NCBI RefSeq assembly: GCF_900114435.1
Contig: NZ_FOZK01000006.1
Coordinates: forward strand, 62,001 to 126,000
DNA from: Halomicrobium zhouii
GTDB lineage: Archaea; Halobacteriota; Halobacteria; Halobacteriales; Haloarculaceae
Direction: 5' to 3'
Length of the DNA stretch: 64,000 bases
The first letter of the stretch is position 1, and every line of letters starts with the position of its first letter. Shown here in pieces: positions 41,545-49,512 of the stretch. A program made the translations under genes and the position numbers. The notes beneath the pieces were generated by a model. The model worked only from the letters and a program-made list of their open reading frames with translations. It made no database searches and was not told where the DNA came from.

Positions 41545-43113
41545 ATGAACGCAGGCGAACCGCCGGACGAGGACGGCGACGGCGAAGGCGACGTCGAGGA
41601 CCGTTCGACAGACCCGAGCGGTGACACCACGAGCGACGGAACCGGCGGCGACCCGCCGGCGGGTGACGCCGACGAGGGAACCGACGACGCCGCCGACGAA
41701 CTCGACCCGGCACAGGAGGTCGAGGCCGCCGTCGAGGACGTGATGGGCCCTGGCGTCCTCGACGACGGCGCCTCGGACGGCGACGAGAGCGTCGAGAGCG
41801 AGATGGACGAGGGAGAGAGCGTCGAGAGCGAGGTGGACGAGGACGAGATTTCCGAGAGCGCGACCGACGATGACGAGACCGAGCTGGAAGGGGTCGGAGT
41901 GGACGAAGACGAGAGTGCGGAGACCGCGACCGACGAGGCCGAGACGGCCGACAGCGAGGTGGACGAGGCCGGAGTGGACGAGGCCGGAGTGAACGAGGCC
42001 GACGGGGACGTGGATGGAGGCGAGCCCCGCTCCAGTGACGGCGACGTGAGCGAGGCCGAGGACGGGGACGTGGAAACTGAGCCTACAGGCGCGTCGCTCG
42101 ACGACGCTGACGGCGCTGGCGACGTCGCTGAAACCGATGGCGACGTCGACGACGTGGACGGCGGTGCCGACGTGAACGGTGATGCCGCCGACGTGGACGG
42201 TGATACCGCCGACGCGCACGACGATACTCCCGATGCGGACGACGCTGATGCGGACGACATCGGCGCGTCTGGCGACGAGGACGCGGAAGACCTCGCGTCC
42301 GGTGGCGAGACCGACGACGCAGGTCCGGCGCCCGGCGACGGCGACAGCTTCCGTCGCGACGAACCGCTACCGGTCGACGACGACCAGGCCGAGGACGACG
42401 GGGTCGACGAGTCGGCCGCCGTCCAGGCCGCCCAGGAACTCGTCGAGAGCGAGCGGGCCGGCGAGACGGCCGACGGTCAGGAAACGGCGGACGCCACCGA
42501 CGAGGCCGGGGACGCCGATTCGAGCGAAGCCGAGGCGGGCCAGGAACCGGGCGACGCCGACGGCGTCGAGGAGCCCGCCGCGGACGTCCCTGACGACGTC
42601 CGCAAGTACGACCGGTTCAAGAAGATCGACGGCGGGACCTACGACCGGGCCAACGAGTTCCTGCGGGACCGCACGTACATCACCGCCCGCGAGTGGGCGA
42701 TGGCCCGGCTCTGTGCGGACTTCCGCACCGAGACGGGCGTCGAGATGACGAAGATCGGCGAGAACCTCCCGGAACTGGTGCCGTTCATGACGGACACCTA
42801 CACGCCCCAGGCGGTCAACCAGGCCCGGGCCGCCTTCGAGGAGAAAGTCAGGAAAGCGGGCGCGACCTTCCTCTACGGCGCGATGTGCGACTTCTTCACC
42901 GCCGAGGAACTCGACGACGTGATGTACGAGGCCACGGAGGTCGCGAAGTTCCTGCTGGAGGTCGAGGGCGTCGAACTGAGCGTTGAGGAAGAACTCGCCG
43001 CCGAGGACCACATCTCCGAGGTCATGCGCGACGTCCGCGAACACTCCGCCGCGTTGCGCCACGACGAGGTCACCTGTCCCGAGTGCGGCCACGAGATCCA
43101 CGCCGACGACTAG
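41545..43113 (+). CDS. DUF5806-like protein with a very long acidic N-terminal region
   Basis: 522 residues. The first ~345 are almost only Asp, Glu, Gly, Ala, Ser and Val, with internal repeats (VESEMDEGES / VESEVDEDE; VDEAG VDEAG VNEADG). The C-terminal ~175 are a conserved-looking globular domain (YDRFKKIDGGTYDRANEFLRDRTYITAREWAMARLCADFRTETGVEMTKIGENLPELVPFM...) ending in a lone zinc-finger-like half, TCPECGHEIH. From memory this domain is DUF5806. ATG 41545 is the first acidic start. Function unknown; the region before the domain is probably disordered. Confidence 0.8.
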   Translation: MNAGEPPDEDGDGEGDVEDRSTDPSGDTTSDGTGGDPPAGDADEGTDDAADELDPAQEVEAAVEDVMGPGVLDDGASDGDESVESEMDEGESVESEVDEDEISESATDDDETELEGVGVDEDESAETATDEAETADSEVDEAGVDEAGVNEADGDVDGGEPRSSDGDVSEAEDGDVETEPTGASLDDADGAGDVAETDGDVDDVDGGADVNGDAADVDGDTADAHDDTPDADDADADDIGASGDEDAEDLASGGETDDAGPAPGDGDSFRRDEPLPVDDDQAEDDGVDESAAVQAAQELVESERAGETADGQETADATDEAGDADSSEAEAGQEPGDADGVEEPAADVPDDVRKYDRFKKIDGGTYDRANEFLRDRTYITAREWAMARLCADFRTETGVEMTKIGENLPELVPFMTDTYTPQAVNQARAAFEEKVRKAGATFLYGAMCDFFTAEELDDVMYEATEVAKFLLEVEGVELSVEEELAAEDHISEVMRDVREHSAALRHDEVTCPECGHEIHADD

Positions 43114-43170
43114 ACTGGCGATTTGATCGTCGCCGTCGCCGTCGCCGTCTCTCCGACGGACTGCGGTCCG

Positions 43171-43377
43171 TTACTGTTCTTGCAGTCCCCACTGGACGTT
43201 GCTCCACACCCGCTCCCAGACGTAGTACAGCGCCGTCTTCGCGACCGCGGCGGAGAGTCAGATCTTCGCGGACGACCCCAGCTGGCCCGTGTACGCGAAG
43301 GCGATCAGGAACACCACGGAGGTGGCGAACAGTCGGTAGGACGCGGCCTTGACTATCGACCGTCGATGGGTCTCCAC
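43171..43377 (-). pseudogene. DUF2061 membrane protein gene interrupted by an in-frame TGA
   Basis: From GTG 43377 the frame reads METHRRSIVKAASYRLFATS, then VVFLIAFAYTGQLGSSAKI, a TGA at 43258-43260, then LSAAVAKTALYYVWERVWSN and VQWGLQEQ to TAA. Both halves match the two helices of the DUF2061 family (ETHxRSxVKAxSYRxF...KxxLYYxxERVW). A strong ribosome site GAGGTGATC (43382-43390) precedes the GTG by ~5 bases, so the start is sound. The TGA is either a real inactivating mutation or an error in the sequence. Confidence 0.8.
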
Positions 43378-43537
43378 GGGGGATCACCTCGAACCTCGCT
43401 GCGGGTTCGGGTCTGTCGCGGAGCCGTTCGATACCATGGGTGGGCGGCGACGAGGTGACATTCGACGAACACTACTGGCGGGTGCGTGAAAAATCTAATT
43501 ACATTTAATTATTTTCTGGTGGTGGAACGCCACGATT

Positions 43538-43942
43538 ATGGCCCGACCGGCCGAGCACGCGGCTATGGACGCCGAACGAAAGGCAGTCGTCGTCGACGTC
43601 GGTCTCGGTGCGCTGTGCGTCGCGATGGGACTGCTGTACGCGAGCCGAGGGGCGCTGCCGTACTGGTGGCTCACGGCCGTCACCGCGCTCCTGACTGTGG
43701 CGCTCGCGTGGGCTGACGACCACGGCGTCGTCGGCGGGTGGACGACGGTGGTCGTCGTCGCCGCCTTCGGTGTCGCCGTCCTCGCGCTCGGACTCGTCGC
43801 CGGGCCGGCGGTCGTCTCGGCCGTCATACCGGCGGTGCTCGCTGGCATCGGCGCTGGCATCGTCCCCTACCGGCTCTACTACGGCGTCGTCAGACCGGTG
43901 CCGTCGGGACGCGTCGCTGACGTGGGCGAACGCGCGCTGTGA
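43538..43942 (+). CDS. Membrane protein of unknown function
   Basis: 134 residues with about four hydrophobic helices (VVVDVGLGALCVAMGLLYA; YWWLTAVTALLTVALAWA; TVVVVAAFGVAVLALGLVAG; VVSAVIPAVLAGIGAGIVPYRLYYG). An AT-rich TATA region (TTTAATTA, ~43505-43512) lies 28 bases before ATG 43538, so a leaderless transcript fits this start; the ATG nine codons on is an alternative. Family not recognised. Confidence 0.65.
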   Translation: MARPAEHAAMDAERKAVVVDVGLGALCVAMGLLYASRGALPYWWLTAVTALLTVALAWADDHGVVGGWTTVVVVAAFGVAVLALGLVAGPAVVSAVIPAVLAGIGAGIVPYRLYYGVVRPVPSGRVADVGERAL

Positions 43943-43976
43943 AGGAGGGGTGGGCCTCGCGGCCCGAACTCTCGCC

Positions 43977-44225
43977 CTATCGGTCGGACCGGATGATCAG
44001 CATTCCGTCGTTCGTCGTGACCTCCGTGGCTTCCTCGGGCACCTCGAACTCGTACTGCTCACCGTCGGCCACGACGATGGCGGTGTCGCCGACGACGTCG
44101 ACGCTGGCGTGGGCGTCGGCGCCGAAGTCGACCGTGAGTTCCGCCGTCTCCTCGAACTCGCGGTGGGTGATCGACACGTCGTCGTGCTCGTCGGCCGCCG
44201 TCCGTAGCTGGTGGGGCGCGTCCAT
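43977..44225 (-). CDS. Small HSP20-like beta protein, DUF7127-like
   Basis: 82 residues: FEETAELTVDFGADAHASVDVVGDTAIVVADGEQYEFEVPEEATEVTTNDGMLIIRSD. The alternating beta strands resemble the alpha-crystallin/HSP20 core and the haloarchaeal family I recall as DUF7127. No catalytic residue is seen. Convergent with the preceding membrane protein gene. Confidence 0.7.
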   Translation of the reverse strand: MDAPHQLRTAADEHDDVSITHREFEETAELTVDFGADAHASVDVVGDTAIVVADGEQYEFEVPEEATEVTTNDGMLIIRSDR

Positions 44226-44294
44226 GTGGACGGTTGGGGCGGCGCGTGCCTAAGTGCTGTGCCGCGACCGGATCGATACTCGGGATCGTCCCCC

Positions 44295-44374
44295 GCCGGT
44301 CGCTCGCCTTGCCGGTCGATCACCCGGCCGGTCGGTCACCCAGCCGGTCGGTCACCCCGCCGGTCGGTCACGGT
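44295..44374. repeat. Five 16-bp tandem repeats
   Basis: Units begin at 44295, 44311, 44327, 44343 and 44359 with the consensus GCCGGTCGGTCACCCN. The central units differ by one or two bases; the first and last are more diverged. The array overlaps the last codon and stop of 44368-44973 and extends downstream of that gene. No spacers. Confidence 0.8.
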
Positions 44375-44973
44375 TCGTGATCGCCGGTCCCCAGGAGGTA
44401 CCCGCCGAAGGCGGTCACCCAGATCTGGGTCGGATAGGTGATCCAGCGTTCGAGGCCGCCGATGCCGAGCGGGGTCGACCCGCCGAGTGCGACGAACAGG
44501 ACGAGGCCGCCGAGCGAGACGACGCCCAGGCCGGCCGAGAGATAGCTGAACGGCCGCCGAACGACGACCGCGGCGGCGATGGCCGACAGCCCGCCGGCGC
44601 CGAAGGCGAGGAAGGCGGCGACGAAGTGGGGTGCCGGCTGATCCGCCGGGAAGATCCCGACGCCGGCGACGCCGAGCCCGCTGAGAGCCACGACGGCGGT
44701 CAGCCAGCGGTGGTCGTACACCCGGTCGATCCCGTAGGCGGCGACCAGCGTGAGCAGCCCCGAGAGGATCATGGCGCCGTTGAAAATCGTGGCGGAGGGC
44801 TGGACGAGCCCCGCCGGTCCGATCGACGCCCCCAGCGCGCTGATGGTCTCTTCGGCGGTGCTGTAGCCCGGATACAGGGCTTCGGCGGTGACGATCCCCA
44901 GCGTCGAGACGATGCCCACGCCCACGAGCGCGAGTCCCGCTATCGTCCGGGCCCGGTCGACGTTCCCGTTCAT
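44368..44973 (-). CDS. DUF998 membrane protein
   Basis: 201 residues with about six membrane helices. The DUF998 pattern is visible: IVTAEALYPGYSTAEETISALGA, PSATIFNGAMILSGLLTLVAAYGI, GLGVAGVGIFPADQPAPHFVAAFLAFGAGGLSAIAAAVV, YPTQIWVTAFGGYLLG. The family's function is unknown. The stop codon lies within the 16-bp repeat array. Confidence 0.85.
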   Translation of the reverse strand: MNGNVDRARTIAGLALVGVGIVSTLGIVTAEALYPGYSTAEETISALGASIGPAGLVQPSATIFNGAMILSGLLTLVAAYGIDRVYDHRWLTAVVALSGLGVAGVGIFPADQPAPHFVAAFLAFGAGGLSAIAAAVVVRRPFSYLSAGLGVVSLGGLVLFVALGGSTPLGIGGLERWITYPTQIWVTAFGGYLLGTGDHEP

Positions 44974-45029
44974 CGGTCTCCGCGGGGATTCAGCGGCCGC
45001 CCTGAAATAGCGCGGGGGTGACCGGGATC

Positions 45030-46331
45030 TCAGTCCCAGTCGGCTCGCACCTGGTGTTCCTCCACGACCCGGGCGACGTCTTCGGCGTCGAGCACCCTGT
45101 CCTCGGTGATCACCGCGTCGACCGCACCGGCGGGCGTCACGTCGAACGTGGGGTTCGCCACTCGAACGGTCGCGTCGCCGTCGTACACCTCCGTAGCGTC
45201 CCGTTCCTCCAGGTCGACCGTCTCGTCGGTCGCCACCTTGTCGCTCGCGGCGACGACGTAGCAGGGGCAGTCGTCGGGCGCGGCGAGCGCCGCCGCCCGG
45301 GTGCCGACCTTGTTGACGACGCGACCGTCGGGGAGCACCCGGTCAGCGCCCACGACGAGCGCGTCGGCGTCCCAGGCGTCGAGTTCGAAGGGGAACGCGG
45401 CGTCCGTCGTGAGCGTCACCTCGCAGTCGGCGGCCAGTGCCTCGGCGACGACGACGCCCTCGCGGCCCGGGCGCGACTCGGCGACGAGGACGGCGTCCGG
45501 TTCGGCTTCCCGAATCGCCGCGAGGACGGTGCCCGAGCGAGAGAGCGTCGCGACGCGGTCCGGAAGTCGCTCGGCGGCGTTCGCGGCGGCCGCGTCGTCG
45601 CCCGACAGCGCCCGGTCGATGCCTTCGCTCGCAGCGGCTTCGACCGCTGCTGGGGACCGCGTCTCCCCCTCGCTCGCAGCGGCCATCGCACGATTCACGC
45701 GGTTAGCGACGACGGCCATCGACGGGCGTGCGTCGCGCAGCCGGCGGGCCAGTTCGGCCACCCCGTTCCAGTCGTCGCCGTTGGCCTCCCGTCGTTCGTG
45801 TTTGCCTGGGGATCGCGCAGTCGCTGCCAGGGCCGCCTCGTCGCGCAGGACTTCGAGCGCCCGAATCGAGAGCCAGGCTGACCCGTGTTCGCTGTCCTCG
45901 CGCACAGTCGCGACGCGCGGCCGGACGCGGTCGTAGGATGTCCACAGCGCTGGGACGGTCTTTCGGCGGAGAATTGCCGTCGGCGGGACCCACTCGTACT
46001 CGGTCGTCTCCTCGTTCGGCTCGACGGCCCGCGAGCCGCACTCGAACAGGAACGGGTGGACGAGCCAGCGGTCGTCGCGCTCGGGGTCGTCGACGGGGAA
46101 CGGGTCGCCAGCGCGGACGAGGGTGACGTCCCCGGAGTCGAGTTCGGTTTCCTCCGCTATCTCGGCGCGGGCGGCCGCCTCGGGGGAACGGTCTCGGCCC
46201 TCGTCGTCGGCGACGTGGCCGGCGACGCCGCCCCACTTCCCGGGGTAGGACCCGACTGCGTCGCTCCGCCGGAGCAGGAGGACGTCGCCGCCGTTCCGGA
46301 GGAAGACGGTGACGACGGGCGTCTCGGTCAT
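45030..46331 (-). CDS. Nudix domain fused to an eIF2B/ribose-1,5-bisphosphate-isomerase-like domain
   Basis: 433 residues. Residues 1-~150 are a Nudix domain (VVTVFLRNGGDVLLLRRSDAVGSYPGKWGGVAGHV...PEAAARAEIAEETELD) with a degenerate box: the usual REUxEExGU reads AEIAEETEL. Residues ~165-430 match the archaeal eIF2B-like family (WNGVAELARRLRDARPSMAVVANRVNRA; EGVVVAEALAADCEVTLTTDAA; ADALVVGADRVLPDGRVVNKVGTRAAALAAPD; FDVTPAGAVDAVITEDRVL). ATG 46331 (MTETPVVTVFLR) is the start. The isomerase family acts in archaeal AMP/ribose phosphate use or in thiol-sugar salvage; pairing with Nudix suggests one substrate path. Confidence 0.88.
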   Translation of the reverse strand: MTETPVVTVFLRNGGDVLLLRRSDAVGSYPGKWGGVAGHVADDEGRDRSPEAAARAEIAEETELDSGDVTLVRAGDPFPVDDPERDDRWLVHPFLFECGSRAVEPNEETTEYEWVPPTAILRRKTVPALWTSYDRVRPRVATVREDSEHGSAWLSIRALEVLRDEAALAATARSPGKHERREANGDDWNGVAELARRLRDARPSMAVVANRVNRAMAAASEGETRSPAAVEAAASEGIDRALSGDDAAAANAAERLPDRVATLSRSGTVLAAIREAEPDAVLVAESRPGREGVVVAEALAADCEVTLTTDAAFPFELDAWDADALVVGADRVLPDGRVVNKVGTRAAALAAPDDCPCYVVAASDKVATDETVDLEERDATEVYDGDATVRVANPTFDVTPAGAVDAVITEDRVLDAEDVARVVEEHQVRADWD

Positions 46332-46480
46332 AATTGACGGGTTCGAGACGTTCGTCCATGAATCTCCGGGACGTGATTCGAGAGTGGTGTCTGGTCCTCC
46401 CGTTGTCGGTGCGTACAACTGTGAGTTGAACGGATATTTTGGTGAGTTTTGCGTGGAAGAAACGAGACCGCCAACAGCCA
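46332..46480. other. Spacer between the fusion gene and repeat element B
   Basis: No gene is supported. It holds the upstream region of the Nudix-fusion gene (minus strand). The bases just before 46481 (GACCGCCAACAGCC) are still similar to the flank of element A, so the element's homology starts near 46465. Confidence 0.4.
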
Positions 46481-46943
46481 GAAAGCCCTCGGCGCGCTGG
46501 GGTCGCGCGACCCACGCTGCGCGCTTCACTGCGTTGCAGTGCTTGCGGGGTCGTGCTTCCCCCACCCCGCCTCGCCCTTTCAGTCCGCCAGGCTCAGCAC
46601 AGCACTGCAGCCCTGCCCTTCCCCTGGTCGCGCGATGAAACGCGCTCCCGGCCGACCGCCGCGCGGTTGCGGGGCGGTCAGGACGCGTGTCGCGCCGCTA
46701 GGCGCGACCGGGGAGGGGTGGCGGAGCCAATCGCGAGCGCAGGGAGGCGCCGACCGGAGGGAGGGGCCTCCGAACGAGCGAACGGGGAGCGAAGCGACCC
46801 GTGAGCGCGTTTTATCGCGCGAGCGATGCTGTTCCTGGCGGACTGAAAGGGCGAGGTGCGGTCGACGAAGCACGGCGCAGCAAGTACCGGAGCGAAGCGA
46901 GGAACGCAGCAAGCCGCGCGAGTCGAGCGTACCGAGGGCTTTC
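46481..46943. repeat. Long non-coding inverted-repeat element, copy B
   Basis: A ~463-bp element, homologous in reverse orientation to 6250-6719. Ends: GAAAGCCCTCGG at 46481 and its complement ending at 46943. Subterminal inverted repeat: 46569-46592 with 46834-46857, pairing at 23 of 24 positions. A 23-base block (46607-46629) is identical to the complement of 6576-6598. It also holds a perfect small hairpin ACGGG, GAGCGAAGCGA, CCCGT (46782-46802). Frames through it are Arg/Ala-rich and not conserved with copy A. It separates a minus-strand gene from a plus-strand gene. Confidence 0.85.
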
Positions 46944-47097
46944 GAGGTGGTTTTGTCCTTAGTCACGTCGGCAATTCGAACCCCACCGATCGCTAAGTCC
47001 GTGATCAGTACCGATCACTCCTCCTGTAATCGACAGCTGTCCGAACATCCATCCAAGAGTGCAGGCCCTTTTATCGACACGACCGATACACAGTCCC
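46944..47097 (+). promoter_or_regulatory. Upstream region of the phosphoesterase gene, with TATA-like TTTTAT
   Basis: TTTTAT at 47070-47075 is centred ~25 bases before the ATG at 47098, as for a leaderless haloarchaeal transcript. The rest of the spacer after element B shows nothing else. Confidence 0.45.
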
Positions 47098-47586
47098 ATG
47101 AACGTCGCCATCGTCAGCGACACGCACGTCCCCTCCAGAGCCCAGCGCATTCCAGAGGAGTTCCGCGAACTGATCGATGAGGCGGACCACGTCATCCACG
47201 CCGGCGATTTCGACGCGGAGAGCACTATCGCCGACGTCCGGGAGTTAGCGAGCGAACTCACCGCAGTGCGGGGGAACACGGACCCGCAGGTGGGTCTTCC
47301 TGCGGTCGCGTCGGTCGAACTGGGTGGCGTCGAGTTCGTCGCGACCCACGGCGCAGGGTCGGCGCGGGGCTACGAGGACCGGGTGGCGAACGCGGCGCGC
47401 CAGCACGGCAGCGACGGCGCCATCGCCGTCTCGGGGCACACCCACGAGATGACGGACAGGACCCACCGCGGCGTCCGGATCCTCAATCCGGGGAGCGCGA
47501 CGGGGGCGTCGCCGGCGACCAGGGCGACGATGATGACCGCCGACGTCGCGGACGGCGCCATCGACGTGACCGTGCACGAGCTGTAG
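47098..47586 (+). CDS. YfcE/MJ0936-type metallophosphoesterase
   Basis: 162 residues with all five motifs of the small calcineurin-like family: SDTHVP, HAGDFDAEST, RGNTD, ATHGAG and SGHTHE. These bind two metal ions and hydrolyse phosphodiesters or phosphomonoesters. Length fits the MJ0936/YfcE group. ATG 47098 (MNVAIVSDTHVPSR) has a TATA-like box at leaderless distance. The natural substrate is unknown. Confidence 0.92.
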   Translation: MNVAIVSDTHVPSRAQRIPEEFRELIDEADHVIHAGDFDAESTIADVRELASELTAVRGNTDPQVGLPAVASVELGGVEFVATHGAGSARGYEDRVANAARQHGSDGAIAVSGHTHEMTDRTHRGVRILNPGSATGASPATRATMMTADVADGAIDVTVHEL

Positions 47587-47706
47587 GCGGCCGGTTTTTC
47601 GCCCGGACCGACGACTCCCCGTCACCGCTGTCGGCAGGCGTTGCCACCGCTGGCGTCCCTTTCCCCTACCGGGGCCCTTTTTCCCGCCGCATCCCGGAAG
47701 GGGCGT

Positions 47707-48540
47707 ATGGAGCTGTTCGCGGTCGAGGGATTGCCGGAGGTCCGCCCTGGCGACGACCTGGCGGCGCTGATCGGCGAGCGGGTCGACCTGCGGCCCGACG
47801 ACGTCGTCTGCGTGGCCAGCACCGTCGTCTCCAAGGCGGAGGGCCGCCAGGCCGACCTGGCGGACTTCCCGGCCGGCGAGCGCGCCCGTGAGATCGCGGC
47901 CCAGATCGCCGACCTCGCCGGCGAGGAGAAGGACCCACGCTTCGCCCAGGCCGTCCTCGAGGAGAGCGAGGAACTGGTGCTGGAATCGCCCTTCCTGCTG
48001 GCCGTCACGCACTTCGGTCACACGACGGTCAACGCCGGCATCGACCGCTCGAACGTCCCCGACGCCGACCTGCTGTTGCTCCCCGAGGACCCCACGGCGA
48101 GCGCCGAACGAATCCGGGCGGGACTCGCCGACGCGCTCGGCGTCGCCACTGACGGGAGCGGCGGGAACGATGCGAGCGACGGCGGTCCCGGGGACGACGC
48201 ACCGGCCGTCGTCGTCACGGACACCTCTGGTCGTCCGTTCCGCCAGGGCCAGCGCGCAGTCGCGCTGGGCTGGGCCGGCATCCCCGCCGCTCGCGACTGG
48301 CGCGGCGAGCACGACCGCGACGGCCGGGAGATGGGCGTCACCGTCCAGGCCGTCGTCGACGAACTCGCCGGCGCCGCCAACCTCGTGACCGGCGAGGGCG
48401 ACGGCGGCACCCCGGTCGCCGTCGTGCGAGACTTCGCGTTCGGCGACCACGCCGGGCACGACGACCTCTACCGCGACCCCGACCAGGACCTGGTCCGCCA
48501 GGCGCTGCGCGAGTGGACCTACGAATCAGAAACTACCTGA
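47707..48540 (+). CDS. cofE: Coenzyme F420-0:L-glutamate ligase
   Basis: 277 residues. It adds glutamate residues to F420-0 using GTP. Motifs: GLPEVRPGDDLAALIGERVDLRPDDVVCVASTVVSKAEGR, HFGHTTVNAGIDRSNVPDADLLLLPEDPTASAERIRAGL, VVVTDTSGRPFRQGQRAVALGWAGIPAARDWRGEHDRDGREM. An acidic Gly-rich insert (~150-165) interrupts the usual fold. ATG 47707 follows Arg-poor sequence and gives MELFAVEGLPE. The next gene encodes an F420-dependent enzyme 3 bases downstream, so they probably form one transcript. Confidence 0.95.
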   Translation: MELFAVEGLPEVRPGDDLAALIGERVDLRPDDVVCVASTVVSKAEGRQADLADFPAGERAREIAAQIADLAGEEKDPRFAQAVLEESEELVLESPFLLAVTHFGHTTVNAGIDRSNVPDADLLLLPEDPTASAERIRAGLADALGVATDGSGGNDASDGGPGDDAPAVVVTDTSGRPFRQGQRAVALGWAGIPAARDWRGEHDRDGREMGVTVQAVVDELAGAANLVTGEGDGGTPVAVVRDFAFGDHAGHDDLYRDPDQDLVRQALREWTYESETT

Positions 48541-48543
48541 CCA

Positions 48544-49512
48544 ATGTACGCCATCGAACTCACCCCCGAACGTCCAGTCGCAGCGCTGACCGCCGACGCC
48601 GTCGCCGCCGAGGCCGCCGGCTTCGACGCGGTCTTCGCCGCCCACCACTACAACAACCGCGACCAGTTCGTGGCGCTATCCTCGATGGCGCAGGCCACCG
48701 ACTCCATCGCCGTCGGGCCGGGCATCGCCAACCCCTACGAGACCCACCCGGTGACGCTGGCCTCGCGAGTCGCGACGCTGGACGAGGTGTCCGACGGCCG
48801 CGCGATCTTCGGTGTCGGTCCGGGGGACGCCTCGACGCTGCGGAACCTCGGCTTCGACCACGACCGGCCGCTCCGGCGCGTGCTGGAGACGTTCGAGGTC
48901 GCCCGGCGACTGTGGCGGGGCGAGCGCGTCGACCACGACGGCACCTTCGAGGCCCACGACGCCGGCCTGAACTACGAGGTCGGCGAGATTCCGGTGTACG
49001 TCGGCGCCCAGGGCCCCCACATGACGCGGATGGGCGCCAAGCGGGCCGACGGCGTCCTCTACAACGGCGCCCACCCGAAAGACCTGGAATGGGCCGCAGA
49101 ACAGGTGGGGAAAGGGGTCGACGCGGGCGACCGCGACCGGAGCGACGTCGACCTGGCGGCCTACGCCAGCGTCTCGGTCGCCGAGGAGGAGACCGCGGCC
49201 CGCGACGCCGCCCGGATGCCAGTCGCGTTCATCACTGCGGGGGCGCCGGGCCCGGTGCTTTCCCGTCACGGACTCGACCAGGAACTGGCCGACGCTATCG
49301 GGCAGTCTATCTCAGCCGGGGCGTTCCGCGAGGCGGGCGGCCAGGTGAGCGACGCGATGATAGACGCCTTTTGCATCGCGGGCACCCCAGAAACAGTGGC
49401 CGAGCGCACCGACGCGCTCCTCGAACACGCGGACAGCGTCGTCTTCGCGTCGCCGCTGGGACCGGACGTGAGCGAGGCTATCGACCTGCTTGCGACGGCG
49501 CTCCCGAACTGA
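48544..49512 (+). CDS. mer: F420-dependent methylenetetrahydromethanopterin reductase-like enzyme
   Basis: 322 residues of the bacterial-luciferase-like, F420-dependent family. Marks: MYAIELTPERPVAALTADAVAAEAAGFDAVFAAHHYNNRDQFVAL, VGPGIANPYETHPVTLASRVATLDEVSDGRAIFGVGPGDASTLRNLG, GEIPVYVGAQGPHMTRMGAKRADGVLYNG. In methanogens Mer reduces methylene-tetrahydromethanopterin; haloarchaea lack that pathway as a methanogenic route, so the real C1 carrier may be a folate or another pterin. The gene starts 3 bases after cofE. Confidence 0.85.
   Translation: MYAIELTPERPVAALTADAVAAEAAGFDAVFAAHHYNNRDQFVALSSMAQATDSIAVGPGIANPYETHPVTLASRVATLDEVSDGRAIFGVGPGDASTLRNLGFDHDRPLRRVLETFEVARRLWRGERVDHDGTFEAHDAGLNYEVGEIPVYVGAQGPHMTRMGAKRADGVLYNGAHPKDLEWAAEQVGKGVDAGDRDRSDVDLAAYASVSVAEEETAARDAARMPVAFITAGAPGPVLSRHGLDQELADAIGQSISAGAFREAGGQVSDAMIDAFCIAGTPETVAERTDALLEHADSVVFASPLGPDVSEAIDLLATALPN

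Noticed and set aside
41473-42219. Minus-strand Val/His/Gly-rich frame opposite the acidic repeat region
   Set aside because: It mirrors the Asp-rich codons (GAC/GTC) of the real gene; a known shadow effect.
44295-44374. CRISPR or integron-like array
   Set aside because: 16-bp units without spacers overlapping a stop codon; a simple tandem repeat.
46439-46966. Open frames on both strands across repeat element B
   Set aside because: Same reasoning as element A: no conserved frame between copies and no haloarchaeal composition.
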